DNA of 64,000 nucleotides from contig JBBPIJ010000001.1 in assembly GCA_038040395.1 (NCBI GenBank), positions 124,001 through 188,000 of the forward strand, read 5' to 3'. The position numbers and the translations under genes are program-made. Below, in pieces: positions 17,582 to 26,592 of the stretch. A model generated the notes under the pieces. The model did no database searches and was not told the origin of the DNA. It was given only the letters and a program-made list of their open reading frames with translations. This DNA comes from VAXT01 sp038040395 (GTDB lineage: Bacteria > Actinomycetota > Thermoleophilia > Gaiellales > Gaiellaceae). Every line of letters starts with the position of its first letter. Positions within the stretch are counted from its first letter, which is position 1.

Positions 17582-20500
17582 CTAGGTGACTTCGAGATCG
17601 GCGAACGCCGCCGACGACTTCGCGAACTCCCACCAGCCTTTGACTCCCGGCCTGACGAACGCCATGCTGCGGCCGTAGACGAGCGGGATGACTGCGGCCT
17701 GGTCGACGACGGCGAGCCGGTCGGCTTGCCGGAAGAGCTCCAAGCGCTTCGCCCCGGTCGGCGCATGCCGGGCCTGGTCGATCAGCTCGTCGAACGGCGC
17801 ATAGGCGTAGCCGCCTTCGTTGGCCTTCGCGTGCGAGTGGAGGATGAGCCGCAGGCAGTACTCAGGGTCCGGATACCCGGGTAGCCAGCCGAGCACCGCG
17901 ATCGGGGCGAGCTCCAGCGGACGGCCGAGCGGCGCGACTTCGTCCACGGTCTCTGCCGTCCAGAGCCGCAGGCTCACCTCCAGCCCGAGGACCTCGCGCC
18001 ACGAGCCGATGATGGCTTCGAGGAGAGGCGCCCAGACGTCTTGCGCGATGATCTCCAGGCCGCCTGCGTCGATTCCGGCCTGTCCAAAGTGATCCCGGCT
18101 CGTGTCCGCGTCGAAGGGCAGCACGATGTCCGGCGTGTGCCCCTGGAGGGCCGGTGGGACGAGGCCGCCCGTCGCGACCTCGAGGTTGGCGGGAACGAGC
18201 GGGTCGAGCCGCGAGCGGTCGAGTGCTGATGCGAGCGCCCTTCGCAGGTCGACGTTGCCGACTGCGGGGTGGGAATGCTTGAAGCCGAGATAGGCGGTCC
18301 ACGTGAGCGGTCCGGAGCCGCCCTGGCGTGAGCGAACGTGGTCGGAAGTACGCGGCGTGTACATAACGCGGACGAGGTCGGCCTCGCCGCGGTCCAGCGG
18401 CTCGAGCCCTTCGTCGGCCGTCGCGGCGGTGAGCTCGACACGCTCGACATTCCCGCTGTGGATGCCCGTGTAGGCGTCGTTTCTGACGAGCACGAGCCGT
18501 TCGTTGCTCCGCTCGAGCTGCCGGAAAGGCCCGCTCACGACCTGTTTGCTGGAATCGGTCCAAGCGTCGCCGTCACGCTCGATCGCGTGCCGCGGCTGCG
18601 GGCCGCCGTCCGGCCGGTTGACGACGTTCATGAAGTACGGGGTGGGAGCGACGAGCCGGAACTCGACGGTGCGGTCGTCGAGCGCGCGGACTCCGATGCG
18701 GTCGGCGTCGTCGTTGAGGCCCAGGTAGTAGTCCTCCCCGTTCTCGAGCGCGAAGTAGATCGGTGCCGAGGGGCCCGGCCTTTGCGGGTCGAGCACTCGC
18801 TTGATGCCGAACTCGACATCGTGGGCCGTCAGCGGCTCCCCGTCAGACCAGCGCAGGTCAACCCGCAAGTGGAAGACGTAGCGCAAGCCGTCGTCGGAGA
18901 TCTCCCAGCGCTCGGCGAGCGAAGGAACAATCGTCCGCTCGGGCCACGCCTCGACGAGTCGGTCGAAGAGCTGCATGCAGAGGTTGATGTCGGGCCAGAA
19001 GCCCGCATCGCGCGGGTCCGAGACCCGTGGTACGTAGCTCCCCGTCATCCGGAGAGTCGCAGTCGGGGTGCCTTGTGGGGGCGGCTGCCAGTGGGCGAAG
19101 GCGCGCTGATACGCCTCGTTCGCCTCAGCGAAGCGCAGCGAGGCGTGCAGCGCGATAGCCAGCTTGAAGAGGACGAGAGCGATCTCCCGATCCGCGCCGC
19201 GCCGCTCGAGCAGCGGCAGCAGCGCGCGGTAGTGGCCGACGGCCTCGTCGAGCGCCCATTCCAGCCGAGCCCGGTCGCCGGCCCGCGTGAGATAGCGCAC
19301 CGCCTTCTCCTCGTCCTCGGCGGCGAGCGCGTGGTGGGCGAGCAGGCCGAGCACCTCTTCCTCCCTTTCCGCGTAGTGCGCTTCCAGCCACTCCGCGGCC
19401 TTGCGGTGGAGCTCCTTCCGCTTCGCCACCAGCAGCGTCCGGTAGGCGGCCTCCTGGATCAGCGCGTGCTTGAAACGGTACTCGGGCTCGGGCCACCGTC
19501 GCGCCTCCCGGATCAGGTCAACTCGCTGCAAGGCGTTCAGCGACTCCTGGAGCGACCCGTTGCCGCCCGTGACGCCCTCGAGCAGCGGCAGCCCGAAACG
19601 CCGACCAAGGACCGAGGCCGCAGTCAACACCTGGCGCTGCGAGTCGGACAGCCGGTCGATCCGGGCCAGGATCACCTTCTCGACCGTGGGCGGAATGACA
19701 ATCTCCGCTTCGTGCTCGAAGCGCCAGCCGTCGCGGGTGCGCACGAGCACGCCTGTGTCGACAAGTGCCCCGACGAGCTCCTCGAGATAGAACGGATTGC
19801 CCTCGGCGCCCTGGAGAATCCGTTCCTCGACCTCGGGCGGGATCGTTGCCTCTCCGACGAGCGAGTGGAGCAGCTCCCCGTTCGCTTCTCCGGAGAGCGC
19901 CTCGAGTGCGAGCTCGCGCGAGCGGTGCGGGTACTGCTCGGCGGCGACGGTCTTTACGTGCCACGAGGGGTGGTCCCGCTCGGGGCGCTGCTCGAGGACG
20001 AGCAGCACAGCAGCGGAGTCGGTCACACCAAGAAGCTGCTCGGTGAGCTGGAGGGATGTCGCGTCCGCCCAGTGGAGGTCGTCGACGGCGATGATGAGCG
20101 GCCGCTCGTCGGCGAGGCGCTCGAAAAGGGCGCGCACGACCTCGAACGTCCGGTACTGGAGCGCCTCCGGCGAGAGCTCGGCGAGCCGCGCCGCCGCCTC
20201 GGGCTCGAGGGTCAGGCCGAGCATCGCGCCCAGGTACGGGTAGATCTCGAGCGCCCGCTCGCCGAAGAGGCGATCGACTTCGCGGCGGAGCGAGATGCGA
20301 AGGCGCAGCTCCGGCTCCTGCAGCGAGACGCTGAGCCATTCGCGGAGGATGTCCCGGTACGGCCAGTATGGGAGGGACTCGCCGTACGAGACGCAGCGGC
20401 CTTCGAGCCAGCGTGGCCGGCCGTGCGGCGAGTCGGACGCCTCGACGAGGGTGCGCAGTTCAGCGGCGAGCCTGCTCTTCCCGATTCCCGCCTCGCCGGT

Positions 20501-21229
20501 GATGAAGAGGATCCCGCCGCTGCCGGCAAGCACCGCCTCGGCGGTCTCGCGTGCGACGGCGAGCTCGACCTCACGCCCGACGAGCGGTGTCTGGATACCG
20601 AAGACGCCGCGGGCCCTGCCGGGGACCGCTCGCACCCCGGTCACGCCGTACGCGACGACCTCTTCTTTCTTGCCCTTCAGCGTCAGGCGGAGCGGATCGT
20701 CCCAGTCGAAGAGCGGCTCGACGAGTCGGTGGGTCGACTCGCCCACGAGCACAGAGCCCGGCACAGCGGCGGACTGAAGTCGGGCCGCGGTGTTGATCGC
20801 GTCGCCGACCGCCCCGTACTCGATGCGCGAGCCCGCTCCGACGGGACCCAGCACTACCGAGCCCGTGTTCACGCCGACGCGCACGGCGAAGTCCTCGACA
20901 CCCCAGCCGGCCGCAACCTCCGATCCGTATGCGGCGAGCTCCTCGGCGATCCGGAGACCGGCTCGCACGGCCCGCTCGGCGTCGTCCTCGTGAGCCACGG
21001 GAGCGCCGAAGAGGGCGAGCACGCCGTCGCCGGCGAGATCCTTGACGGTGCCGCCGAGCTCCTCGACCGTGGCGACCATCCTGGTAATCGCCTCGCCGAC
21101 GATCAACTTGACCTCCTCGGCATCGAGGCGCTCCGCAAGGGCAGTCGAGCCGACGATGTCGGCGTCGAGTGCCGTCACCGCTTTGCGCTCTTCTCGCATC
21201 ACTCGCGATTCTTCGGGAAGATCGGCCAT
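17582..21229 (-). CDS. Class III nucleotide cyclase / AAA ATPase / solute-binding domain fusion
   Basis: A 1215-aa multidomain protein. Residues about 15-200 form a class III cyclase: metal Asp in LDADIVGST, GGTVKDLAGDGVLALFG with the adenine-type Lys and second Asp, GDAINTAARLQ with the transition-state Asn/Arg. About 215-600 is an AAA_16-type ATPase (Walker A GEAGIGKSRLA, Walker B IIAVDDLHWAD). About 600-735 is helical, TPR-like. From about 760 the chain becomes a family-5 (OppA/DppA-like) solute-binding domain: LAERWEISDDGLRYVFHLR, WSDGEPLTAHDVEFGIKRV, VSGPFRQLE, GWLPGYPDPE. There is no signal peptide or membrane helix, so a normally extracellular ligand-binding fold sits in the cytoplasm, perhaps as the sensor controlling cAMP output. 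Confidence 0.88.
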   Translation of the reverse strand: MADLPEESRVMREERKAVTALDADIVGSTALAERLDAEEVKLIVGEAITRMVATVEELGGTVKDLAGDGVLALFGAPVAHEDDAERAVRAGLRIAEELAAYGSEVAAGWGVEDFAVRVGVNTGSVVLGPVGAGSRIEYGAVGDAINTAARLQSAAVPGSVLVGESTHRLVEPLFDWDDPLRLTLKGKKEEVVAYGVTGVRAVPGRARGVFGIQTPLVGREVELAVARETAEAVLAGSGGILFITGEAGIGKSRLAAELRTLVEASDSPHGRPRWLEGRCVSYGESLPYWPYRDILREWLSVSLQEPELRLRISLRREVDRLFGERALEIYPYLGAMLGLTLEPEAAARLAELSPEALQYRTFEVVRALFERLADERPLIIAVDDLHWADATSLQLTEQLLGVTDSAAVLLVLEQRPERDHPSWHVKTVAAEQYPHRSRELALEALSGEANGELLHSLVGEATIPPEVEERILQGAEGNPFYLEELVGALVDTGVLVRTRDGWRFEHEAEIVIPPTVEKVILARIDRLSDSQRQVLTAASVLGRRFGLPLLEGVTGGNGSLQESLNALQRVDLIREARRWPEPEYRFKHALIQEAAYRTLLVAKRKELHRKAAEWLEAHYAEREEEVLGLLAHHALAAEDEEKAVRYLTRAGDRARLEWALDEAVGHYRALLPLLERRGADREIALVLFKLAIALHASLRFAEANEAYQRAFAHWQPPPQGTPTATLRMTGSYVPRVSDPRDAGFWPDINLCMQLFDRLVEAWPERTIVPSLAERWEISDDGLRYVFHLRVDLRWSDGEPLTAHDVEFGIKRVLDPQRPGPSAPIYFALENGEDYYLGLNDDADRIGVRALDDRTVEFRLVAPTPYFMNVVNRPDGGPQPRHAIERDGDAWTDSSKQVVSGPFRQLERSNERLVLVRNDAYTGIHSGNVERVELTAATADEGLEPLDRGEADLVRVMYTPRTSDHVRSRQGGSGPLTWTAYLGFKHSHPAVGNVDLRRALASALDRSRLDPLVPANLEVATGGLVPPALQGHTPDIVLPFDADTSRDHFGQAGIDAGGLEIIAQDVWAPLLEAIIGSWREVLGLEVSLRLWTAETVDEVAPLGRPLELAPIAVLGWLPGYPDPEYCLRLILHSHAKANEGGYAYAPFDELIDQARHAPTGAKRLELFRQADRLAVVDQAAVIPLVYGRSMAFVRPGVKGWWEFAKSSAAFADLEVT

Positions 21230-21329
21230 GCGCTCCCCATTGTGGCGCGGCGGGGCGGCCGGACACTAGCGAGGTCGGTTGCTATGTCAGGTGCCGCTAG
21301 ACGTCGCGGGCAGCGCGGCCCGGGCCCGG

Positions 21330-22085
21330 CTATTCGACGCCGGTTGCGGGTGGGCCCACGGACGGCGGTCCCAGAGGACGCAGATACAGCTCGTCGTAAA
21401 GCAGAGCCGCGATAGCGCCTCCGGCGAGCGGCCCGACGTACCAGATCCAGAAGTCCGTCCAGGTGTTCGAGACGAGCTCCGGACCGAACGCGCGCGCAGG
21501 ATTGATGGCCGCGCTCGTGAGCGGGTAGCCCATCAGGTTGTCGACGACGACCACGAGGCCGATGGCGAGCCCTGCGATCGCGCTGTAGGTGCAGCGTGGA
21601 TCGGCCGTCGTCGCGAAGACGACCCAGACGAGGAAGAACGTGAGCAGCGCCTCGACGACGAGGGCGGGCCCGAGGTCGATCGTGTGCCGCGCCGGCGCGC
21701 CCAGGTTCGTCGCGTCGCGGTTGGCGGCGGGGAAGATCCAGCGCAGGAGCAGCGTCGCCAGGACGCCTCCGGCGAGCTGCGCAACCCAGTAGGCGAGGCC
21801 GAGCAGGACGGAGATCCGCCGCGTCAGCATGAAGCCGAAGGTGACGGCAGGGTTGAAGTGGCCGCCCGAGATGTGGGCGCCCGCCGAGACCATCACGGCG
21901 ATGACGAGACCGTAGGCGAGCGCGACCTCGAGCGTGCCCGCATCGCCCTGCGGGCCGACTCCCATGATCGTCCCCACGAGCACGAATACGAGCGCAAACG
22001 TGCCCAGGAACTCGACGAAAGAGCGGCGCCAGGTCTCTGCCATGGGCGGGAGCGGGCCGACTGTCGGGATTCCGGGAAGCCTCAT
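21330..22085 (-). CDS. MIP-family channel (aquaporin/glycerol facilitator)
   Basis: A 251-aa membrane channel with six helices and both half-helix NPA boxes: GGHFNPAVTFG and AAINPARAFGPEL. The Arg after the second NPA is the selectivity-filter arginine. Small residues around the pore and AxNPARxFGP favour a water channel over a glycerol facilitator, but this is not certain. The ATG follows a TAGGCT box by 10 bases on the minus strand. Confidence 0.92.
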   Translation of the reverse strand: MRLPGIPTVGPLPPMAETWRRSFVEFLGTFALVFVLVGTIMGVGPQGDAGTLEVALAYGLVIAVMVSAGAHISGGHFNPAVTFGFMLTRRISVLLGLAYWVAQLAGGVLATLLLRWIFPAANRDATNLGAPARHTIDLGPALVVEALLTFFLVWVVFATTADPRCTYSAIAGLAIGLVVVVDNLMGYPLTSAAINPARAFGPELVSNTWTDFWIWYVGPLAGGAIAALLYDELYLRPLGPPSVGPPATGVE

Positions 22086-22095
22086 CGCGAGCGGC

Positions 22096-22101
22096 AGCCT
22101 A
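22096..22101 (-). promoter_or_regulatory. -10 box (TAGGCT, minus strand) of the MIP channel gene
   Basis: Ends 10 bases before the ATG at 22085. Confidence 0.4.
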
Positions 22102-22214
22102 TACAGATTTTCGATTCGCGCTCAAGATCCTCCGTTGCGCGTTTCCCGGAAAGAGTGTAAAAGTGACTGTGAGTTTGTCCCCCGCTTGCCGCCCGAACAG
22201 GGAGGGTCTCGGCA

Positions 22215-23249
22215 ATGAGTGATCGGAAGAATGAACGGCTGAAGAAACTGGCGCCACACGCAGCGCTTGCCGCCGCGATCCTCGTCGGCGCAGCGCTCCT
22301 GGGAATGGCGACGACGGCGCGGGGCGCGTCGCACAGAGCGCAGGTAGCAACGCTCGACGTGACCCAGACGTGCGCGACCCGTGTCCAACCGGGGACCCCG
22401 GTGACCTTTGCAGCAGTCGTGCAGAACTCGGGCGACGAGGACCTCAACATCACCTTGATCGACGCCGATGCCGGCACTCCTGAGACCCCGGGCGACGACA
22501 TCATCCTCACGAACTCGCCGCACAGCGGGGACCTCAACAACGACGGCCTTCTCAACCCGCCCGAGGAGTGGACCTACAACGGCACGTATACCGCGCTGGA
22601 CGAAGACGAGACGAACATCGTCGGCGTCGACGCGGTCAGCGTTCCGGGGGGAACGGACGTGAGCGACATTGCGCCGTGCGAGACCGACATCGTCCAGCCG
22701 CCCGTTCCGGGCGTCATCGTCGCTGTCAAAGAGGTGAGCGGGAACGTCATGATCAAGAAGGCCGGAACCAACAACTTCGTCCCCCTGAACGGGCAGACCG
22801 AGATCCCCGTCGGCTCACAGGTGGACACGCTCCACGGGACGATTCGACTGACGGCGAGCCTCGGCGCGGGCAAGACGAACACGGCCGACTTCTACCAGGG
22901 CGTCTTCACGATCCTCCAGAAAAAGGCCCGCGGGGCGTTCACGACGCTGCGGCTCGACGGCGGGAGCTTCAAAAACTGCGGGCGAGCGTCGTCCGGAGCG
23001 CTGAGCGTCGAGGCGAAGAGCAGGCGGCCCGTGCGGAGGGTGTGGGGCAGCGGCAAGGGCAGGTTCACGACCCGCGGCCGGTACAGCTCGGCGACCGTGC
23101 GCGGGACGAAGTGGCTGACACTCGACCGCTGCGACGGGACGCTCACCAAGGTTCTGCGCGGCATCGTTCGAGTGCGCGACTTCCGCGGGAAGAAGAACGT
23201 CGACGTCCGCGCCGGCCACCAGTACCTGGCGCGCGCGCCAGGCGCCTAG
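22215..23249 (+). CDS. Exported FecR-like protein with an N-terminal beta-sandwich
   Basis: A 344-aa secreted protein. A basic N-terminus and hydrophobic segment (about 14-38, ending in TARGA) look like a signal peptide. A CARF- or DUF11-like sandwich (about 40-165: TCATRVQPGTPVTFAAVVQNSGDEDLN) precedes a FecR-type domain (about 168-345: VSGNVMIKKAG, GSQVDTLHGTIRLTA, RRVWGSGKGRFTTRGRYSSATVRG, VRDFRGKKNVDVRAGHQYLA). FecR-like domains bind outside the membrane; here the function is unknown. The stop overlaps that of a convergent CHASE2 cyclase, a pairing that hints at a shared pathway. A Shine-Dalgarno-type GGGAGGG precedes the ATG. Confidence 0.8.
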   Translation: MSDRKNERLKKLAPHAALAAAILVGAALLGMATTARGASHRAQVATLDVTQTCATRVQPGTPVTFAAVVQNSGDEDLNITLIDADAGTPETPGDDIILTNSPHSGDLNNDGLLNPPEEWTYNGTYTALDEDETNIVGVDAVSVPGGTDVSDIAPCETDIVQPPVPGVIVAVKEVSGNVMIKKAGTNNFVPLNGQTEIPVGSQVDTLHGTIRLTASLGAGKTNTADFYQGVFTILQKKARGAFTTLRLDGGSFKNCGRASSGALSVEAKSRRPVRRVWGSGKGRFTTRGRYSSATVRGTKWLTLDRCDGTLTKVLRGIVRVRDFRGKKNVDVRAGHQYLARAPGA

Positions 23250-25090
23250 CTCGCGGCGACGCGGCCGATAACCTCAGCTTCGCGGGCGCTGAAGGCCTCG
23301 GAGTTCGCTGCCTCGATCGACCAGATCTTCACCTTCTCTTGGCGGCCGCGGACCTCGAACTCGTCGACGAAGACGAGGTCGTCGACCTCCTGCCTGAGCG
23401 CCTCGCACGTCGAGTCGGCCATGTAGCAGAGGTAGTCCTGACCCTTTGTCATCCCCTGGAGGCGCGAGGCCGTGTTCGTTGAGTCGCCGATCACCGTGTA
23501 CTCGAGGCGGCGTTCCGAACCGACGTTCCCCGACATGAAGGGGCCAGTGTTCAGGCCGATGCCCATCTTGAAGCCCTCGCTGAGCTCCTGCTCGCGAAGC
23601 CAGGCGTTGAAGCGGGGAAGCCGCTCGAGCAGCATCTCCCGCGAGGTCGCGACCGCGCGGTCGGCGTGGTCCTCCTGCTCGATGGGAGCGCCGAAGACCG
23701 CCATGATGCCGTCGCCCTCGTAGGAAACAAGCGTCCCTTCGTGAGCGTGGATGGCGTCGGTCATCTCGCTCAGGTAATAGTTGACGGCCTCGATCACCCG
23801 GGCCGCGGGGAGTGATTCGGAAAAGGTCGTGAATCCGCGGAGATCGGTGAACATGATCGTGCCGACCAGAGAGACCCCGCCCAGTCGGAGGTCCTCGTCG
23901 GTTCGCGCCAGCACCTGTTCGACGACGCTCTCGGGCACGAAGCGCGAGAAGACGTCGCGCACGCGCTCGCGCTCGAATGCAGCGAGAAGGTAATGGGCCG
24001 CAAGCGATCCGACGGACGAGAGGAGTAGCGCGCCGAACGGATAGGCGAACGACAGCACCCACCCCTGGTTGAAGGCGACGAGTGTCGCCCCGATGTAGAG
24101 CACCGCTGCGGAGATGGCCAGGACGAGCGTCCACCGCAGGTTGAGTCGAAGGCTCGCGAGTGGCGCAAGCACCCCGAGCAGGACGATCAGAACGACGTTC
24201 AGCCAGTTCGGCACCGTCTCCAGCGGGAGCCCGCGAAGGATCGTCGAGATCGCGCTGGCCTGGATCTCCGGGCCGGGCATCTCGTCGTTCCCGAACGAGA
24301 CGGGATGAACGTCCTGGAGTGACGGCGCCCAGGCGCCGACGACGACGATCTTGCCCCGGAAGTAGCCCTTCGGGAACTCGCGGAAGTAGACCTTCGAGTA
24401 CGAGATCGACGGAATCGTCCCGGCCGGCCCGACGAAGTCGATGAGCTTCCTGTCGCTCGAGAAGGGGGGCACCGTGCGTCCGGTCGCACGCTCGACCGTT
24501 ACGACCGAGAAACTCTTCAGCCCGTCGACCTTGTACGGCACACGCCGGATCACACCACCGGGGTCGTCGTCGAAGTTTCCGTTGCCCACTCGGGTCCGGG
24601 CGTAGCGGATTCCCGGCTGCTCGCCCAGGAAGTTCGGCTCGCCTCTCCGATTCACCTCGGTCGTCGAGAAGACCGTATTGCCCGCCGCGTGGGCGGAATC
24701 CATGAATGCGATGTCCTGGATCGCGCCCGGGTCGCCCGGGCTCGGCTCGCTGACCTGGATGTCGAAGGCGATCACCTTCGCGCCGTCCTCCTTGAGCGTC
24801 CGGATCAGACGCCCGTGGAGGGAGCGCCGGAACGGCCAACGCTCGTCCAACCCAGAGAAGGTGCTGTCGTCGATCTTGACGACGACGATGTTTGCCGGCG
24901 GCTTCTGGTCTCCCCTGAGCGTAAAGCGACTATCGACCGAGCCGAGGTCGACGCCGCCGAAAAGATCCCAACCCGAGCCGCCGGCATAGACATGCACGCC
25001 GTAGTTGACGAGGACGAGTCCCGTGGCGGCAAAGCCGACGCTCAGGAAAAGCGCAATGCGCAGGCGACCCTTGCTCCCAATGTGAATCAT
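23246..25090 (-). CDS. CHASE2-domain class III nucleotide cyclase
   Basis: A 614-aa membrane receptor. It has one N-terminal helix (about 11-31), an extracellular CHASE2 domain (about 45-290: NIVVVKIDDSTFSGLDERWPF, KVIAFDIQVSEPS, PFSSDRKLIDFVGPAG, GKIVVVGAWAPSLQDVHPV), three helices (about 298-370), then a cytoplasmic cyclase domain (about 405-590: FTDLRGFTTFSE, TLVSYEGDGIMAVFGAP, GLNTGPFMSGNVGS, IGDSTNTASRLQ). Metal and transition-state residues are present, but the lysine that normally recognises adenine is Ser (VSY instead of VKY), so substrate choice is uncertain. It converges with the FecR-like gene. Confidence 0.9.
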   Translation of the reverse strand: MIHIGSKGRLRIALFLSVGFAATGLVLVNYGVHVYAGGSGWDLFGGVDLGSVDSRFTLRGDQKPPANIVVVKIDDSTFSGLDERWPFRRSLHGRLIRTLKEDGAKVIAFDIQVSEPSPGDPGAIQDIAFMDSAHAAGNTVFSTTEVNRRGEPNFLGEQPGIRYARTRVGNGNFDDDPGGVIRRVPYKVDGLKSFSVVTVERATGRTVPPFSSDRKLIDFVGPAGTIPSISYSKVYFREFPKGYFRGKIVVVGAWAPSLQDVHPVSFGNDEMPGPEIQASAISTILRGLPLETVPNWLNVVLIVLLGVLAPLASLRLNLRWTLVLAISAAVLYIGATLVAFNQGWVLSFAYPFGALLLSSVGSLAAHYLLAAFERERVRDVFSRFVPESVVEQVLARTDEDLRLGGVSLVGTIMFTDLRGFTTFSESLPAARVIEAVNYYLSEMTDAIHAHEGTLVSYEGDGIMAVFGAPIEQEDHADRAVATSREMLLERLPRFNAWLREQELSEGFKMGIGLNTGPFMSGNVGSERRLEYTVIGDSTNTASRLQGMTKGQDYLCYMADSTCEALRQEVDDLVFVDEFEVRGRQEKVKIWSIEAANSEAFSAREAEVIGRVAAS

Positions 25091-25155
25091 CGGGACAACT
25101 CTGTACGAGAACGACTACCTCGTACAAGCCGAAGGCGGCGAAAGCGTCAGATGGG

Positions 25156-25251
25156 CTAGCGCTTGGGGAGGTTCGGGAAGCCCCAGACGAGCACGAGCAC
25201 GCTGAGCACGATCAGGATCAAGCCGAGTGAGAGTGAGGTCATTGCAGTCAT
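25156..25251 (-). CDS. 31-residue single-span membrane microprotein
   Basis: A short minus-strand frame reads MTAMTSLSLGLILIVLSVLV followed by LVWGFPNLPKR: one membrane helix and a short basic tail. It lies alone between the CHASE2 cyclase and the unknown gene below. The pattern (hydrophobic core, polar ends, clean stop) is that of a real small membrane protein; no family is recognised. Confidence 0.4.
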   Translation of the reverse strand: MTAMTSLSLGLILIVLSVLVLVWGFPNLPKR

Positions 25252-25320
25252 AGATGCCGTTCCCGGATGTTTCTTTCGGAAACGTGCCCTCAATATCGGC
25301 TCGGCCACTGCGCTCGGCGC

Positions 25321-25334
25321 CCCCCGAACGGGGG
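25321..25334 (-). terminator. Hairpin just past the stop of the 323-aa unknown gene
   Basis: CCCCC-GAAC-GGGGG directly follows the TAA on the minus strand. A very stable short stem, but no T-run follows, so termination is only suggested. Confidence 0.35.
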
Positions 25335-26306
25335 TTAAAGCATGCTCATGCCGCGGGCAACCGCACGCGCCGCGTCACGCATCGCCGTCGTCCGGCTGTT
25401 CTCGTGCGTGAAGTGGTACTCGGCGAAGCCGGCCACCCCGAGCCGGGCGCGCTCGGCGACGTACCCGTTGCGCCAGCGGTTCACTTCGGCTCGCGACAAT
25501 CCGGCCACGTTGCCGCCGTACCCGTGGCCGATGCGGTACCCGGGTGTCATTCCGGCCGCGTATCGGCCGGCGAGGGCGCGGCGCACCGGGCCTCCCGAGG
25601 CCAGGGCGCGCTGTCCGTCCGCCTGGGTTCTCGCCGCTCGCGCGGGATCGCCGACGAAGTCCGGGAACTCCTCGCCGAGGAGGCGGAAGGAGGCGCGGTT
25701 CAGCTGGTGCCAGAAGGCCGTCAGCTCGTGGTCTGGCGCCAGCGAAGCGAGTCGCAGCACCCTGCGCGTGGACCAGACCCAGCCCTTGCGCTCCCTGTCT
25801 CCGAGCTCGGCCCGGCCGAAGGTGATGCCCTGCAGCGTCCCGCGAACAAACTGGCGATACGCCCGACCCTGACTACCCACCAGCTGATTGCCCAGCTCCT
25901 CGAGTTGCCACGAGTCCACGGCGATGCCCGCCTGGCGCGAGTGCCGGATGAGGTCGCGGTAGCGCCGGCCGATCTCGATGCCCCAGCCCGTGCGCTGGGC
26001 CGACGAGAGGCGAAGCAGATCGGGCTCGTCGGGCACCCGGCCCGAGAAGCGGCGCGAGACGAGCCGCTGTTCGCGCGTGGTGAGGTGGCGGCGCTCCCAG
26101 CCGGCCGTGCGCTCCAGCGTCTTGAACATGGGCGCATACCGGCCGCCGCGCGACGAGCGGATCAGCGAGCTCGTGTCGGCACTCACCCCGTACGTGCCGA
26201 CGTGGACGCGCGTCTGAGCAGGCATGCTGGATGAGGCGATCGCGTCGAGCAGCCGCGGCAGGTTGGCGACCTCGAAGTAGGAGAAGAGGGTGGCTTGGAC
26301 TGGCAT
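25335..26306 (-). CDS. Conserved-looking protein of unknown function
   Basis: A 323-aa soluble protein with no recognised family. It is Arg- and Ala-rich with mixed helix/loop character, for example GWGIEIGRRYRDLIRHSRQAG, GRAYRQFVRGTLQGITFGR and TPGYRIGHGYGG. The C-terminal part has a Tyr/Gly-rich segment and EYHFTHENSRTTAM. No signal peptide or membrane helix. It is transcribed away from the tRNA-Gln region. Confidence 0.55.
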   Translation of the reverse strand: MPVQATLFSYFEVANLPRLLDAIASSSMPAQTRVHVGTYGVSADTSSLIRSSRGGRYAPMFKTLERTAGWERRHLTTREQRLVSRRFSGRVPDEPDLLRLSSAQRTGWGIEIGRRYRDLIRHSRQAGIAVDSWQLEELGNQLVGSQGRAYRQFVRGTLQGITFGRAELGDRERKGWVWSTRRVLRLASLAPDHELTAFWHQLNRASFRLLGEEFPDFVGDPARAARTQADGQRALASGGPVRRALAGRYAAGMTPGYRIGHGYGGNVAGLSRAEVNRWRNGYVAERARLGVAGFAEYHFTHENSRTTAMRDAARAVARGMSML

Positions 26307-26356
26307 CAGGAGGGTCTGGCGAAATATGGCTGAGCCGCCGGGCCGCGCTGCTCACC

Positions 26357-26422
26357 CCGAGGGCGGGTCCTCAGTCGCGACCAGGCTACTAGCCTGGGCG
26401 CTCCCTGCGTCCGCGCCCTCGG
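26357..26422. repeat. Nested palindrome in the intergenic region
   Basis: Outer arms CCGAGGGCG (26357-26365) / CGCCCTCGG (26414-26422) enclose a perfect hairpin CCAGGCT-ACT-AGCCTGG (26381-26397). The roughly 200 bases between the unknown gene and tRNA-Gln hold nothing else recognised apart from the terminator. Confidence 0.4.
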
Positions 26423-26474
26423 AACGACCATCGCGCCCCGGCGACGAGCAACATTCCGCCAAACCCTCCCAAAC

Positions 26475-26498
26475 GAAAAACCCGCGATTTGCCGCGGG
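26475..26498 (-). terminator. Intrinsic terminator downstream of tRNA-Gln
   Basis: On the minus strand: stem CCCGCG, loop GCAAAT, stem CGCGGG, followed by TTTTT. It lies about 10 bases past the tRNA 3' end. One of the few classical terminators in the window. Confidence 0.85.
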
Positions 26499-26508
26499 TT
26501 CTAACGAG

Positions 26509-26579
26509 CTGCGGGGCTAGGATTCGAACCTAGACTACCCGGTCCAGAGCCGGGCGTCCTACCATTAGACGACCCCGCA
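26509..26579 (-). tRNA. tRNA-Gln (anticodon CTG)
   Basis: Minus strand: acceptor TGCGGGG / CCCCGCA, anticodon stem CCCGG / CCGGG around CTCTGGA (anticodon CTG), T arm CTAGG-TTCGAAT-CCTAG. CCA is not encoded. A T-tailed terminator follows. Confidence 0.95.
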
Positions 26580-26592
26580 ACGACCGCCGATT

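Noticed and set aside
18338..21415. 1025-codon plus-strand frame opposite the cyclase fusion
   Set aside because: No domain is recognisable and the minus strand has full cyclase, ATPase and solute-binding motifs.
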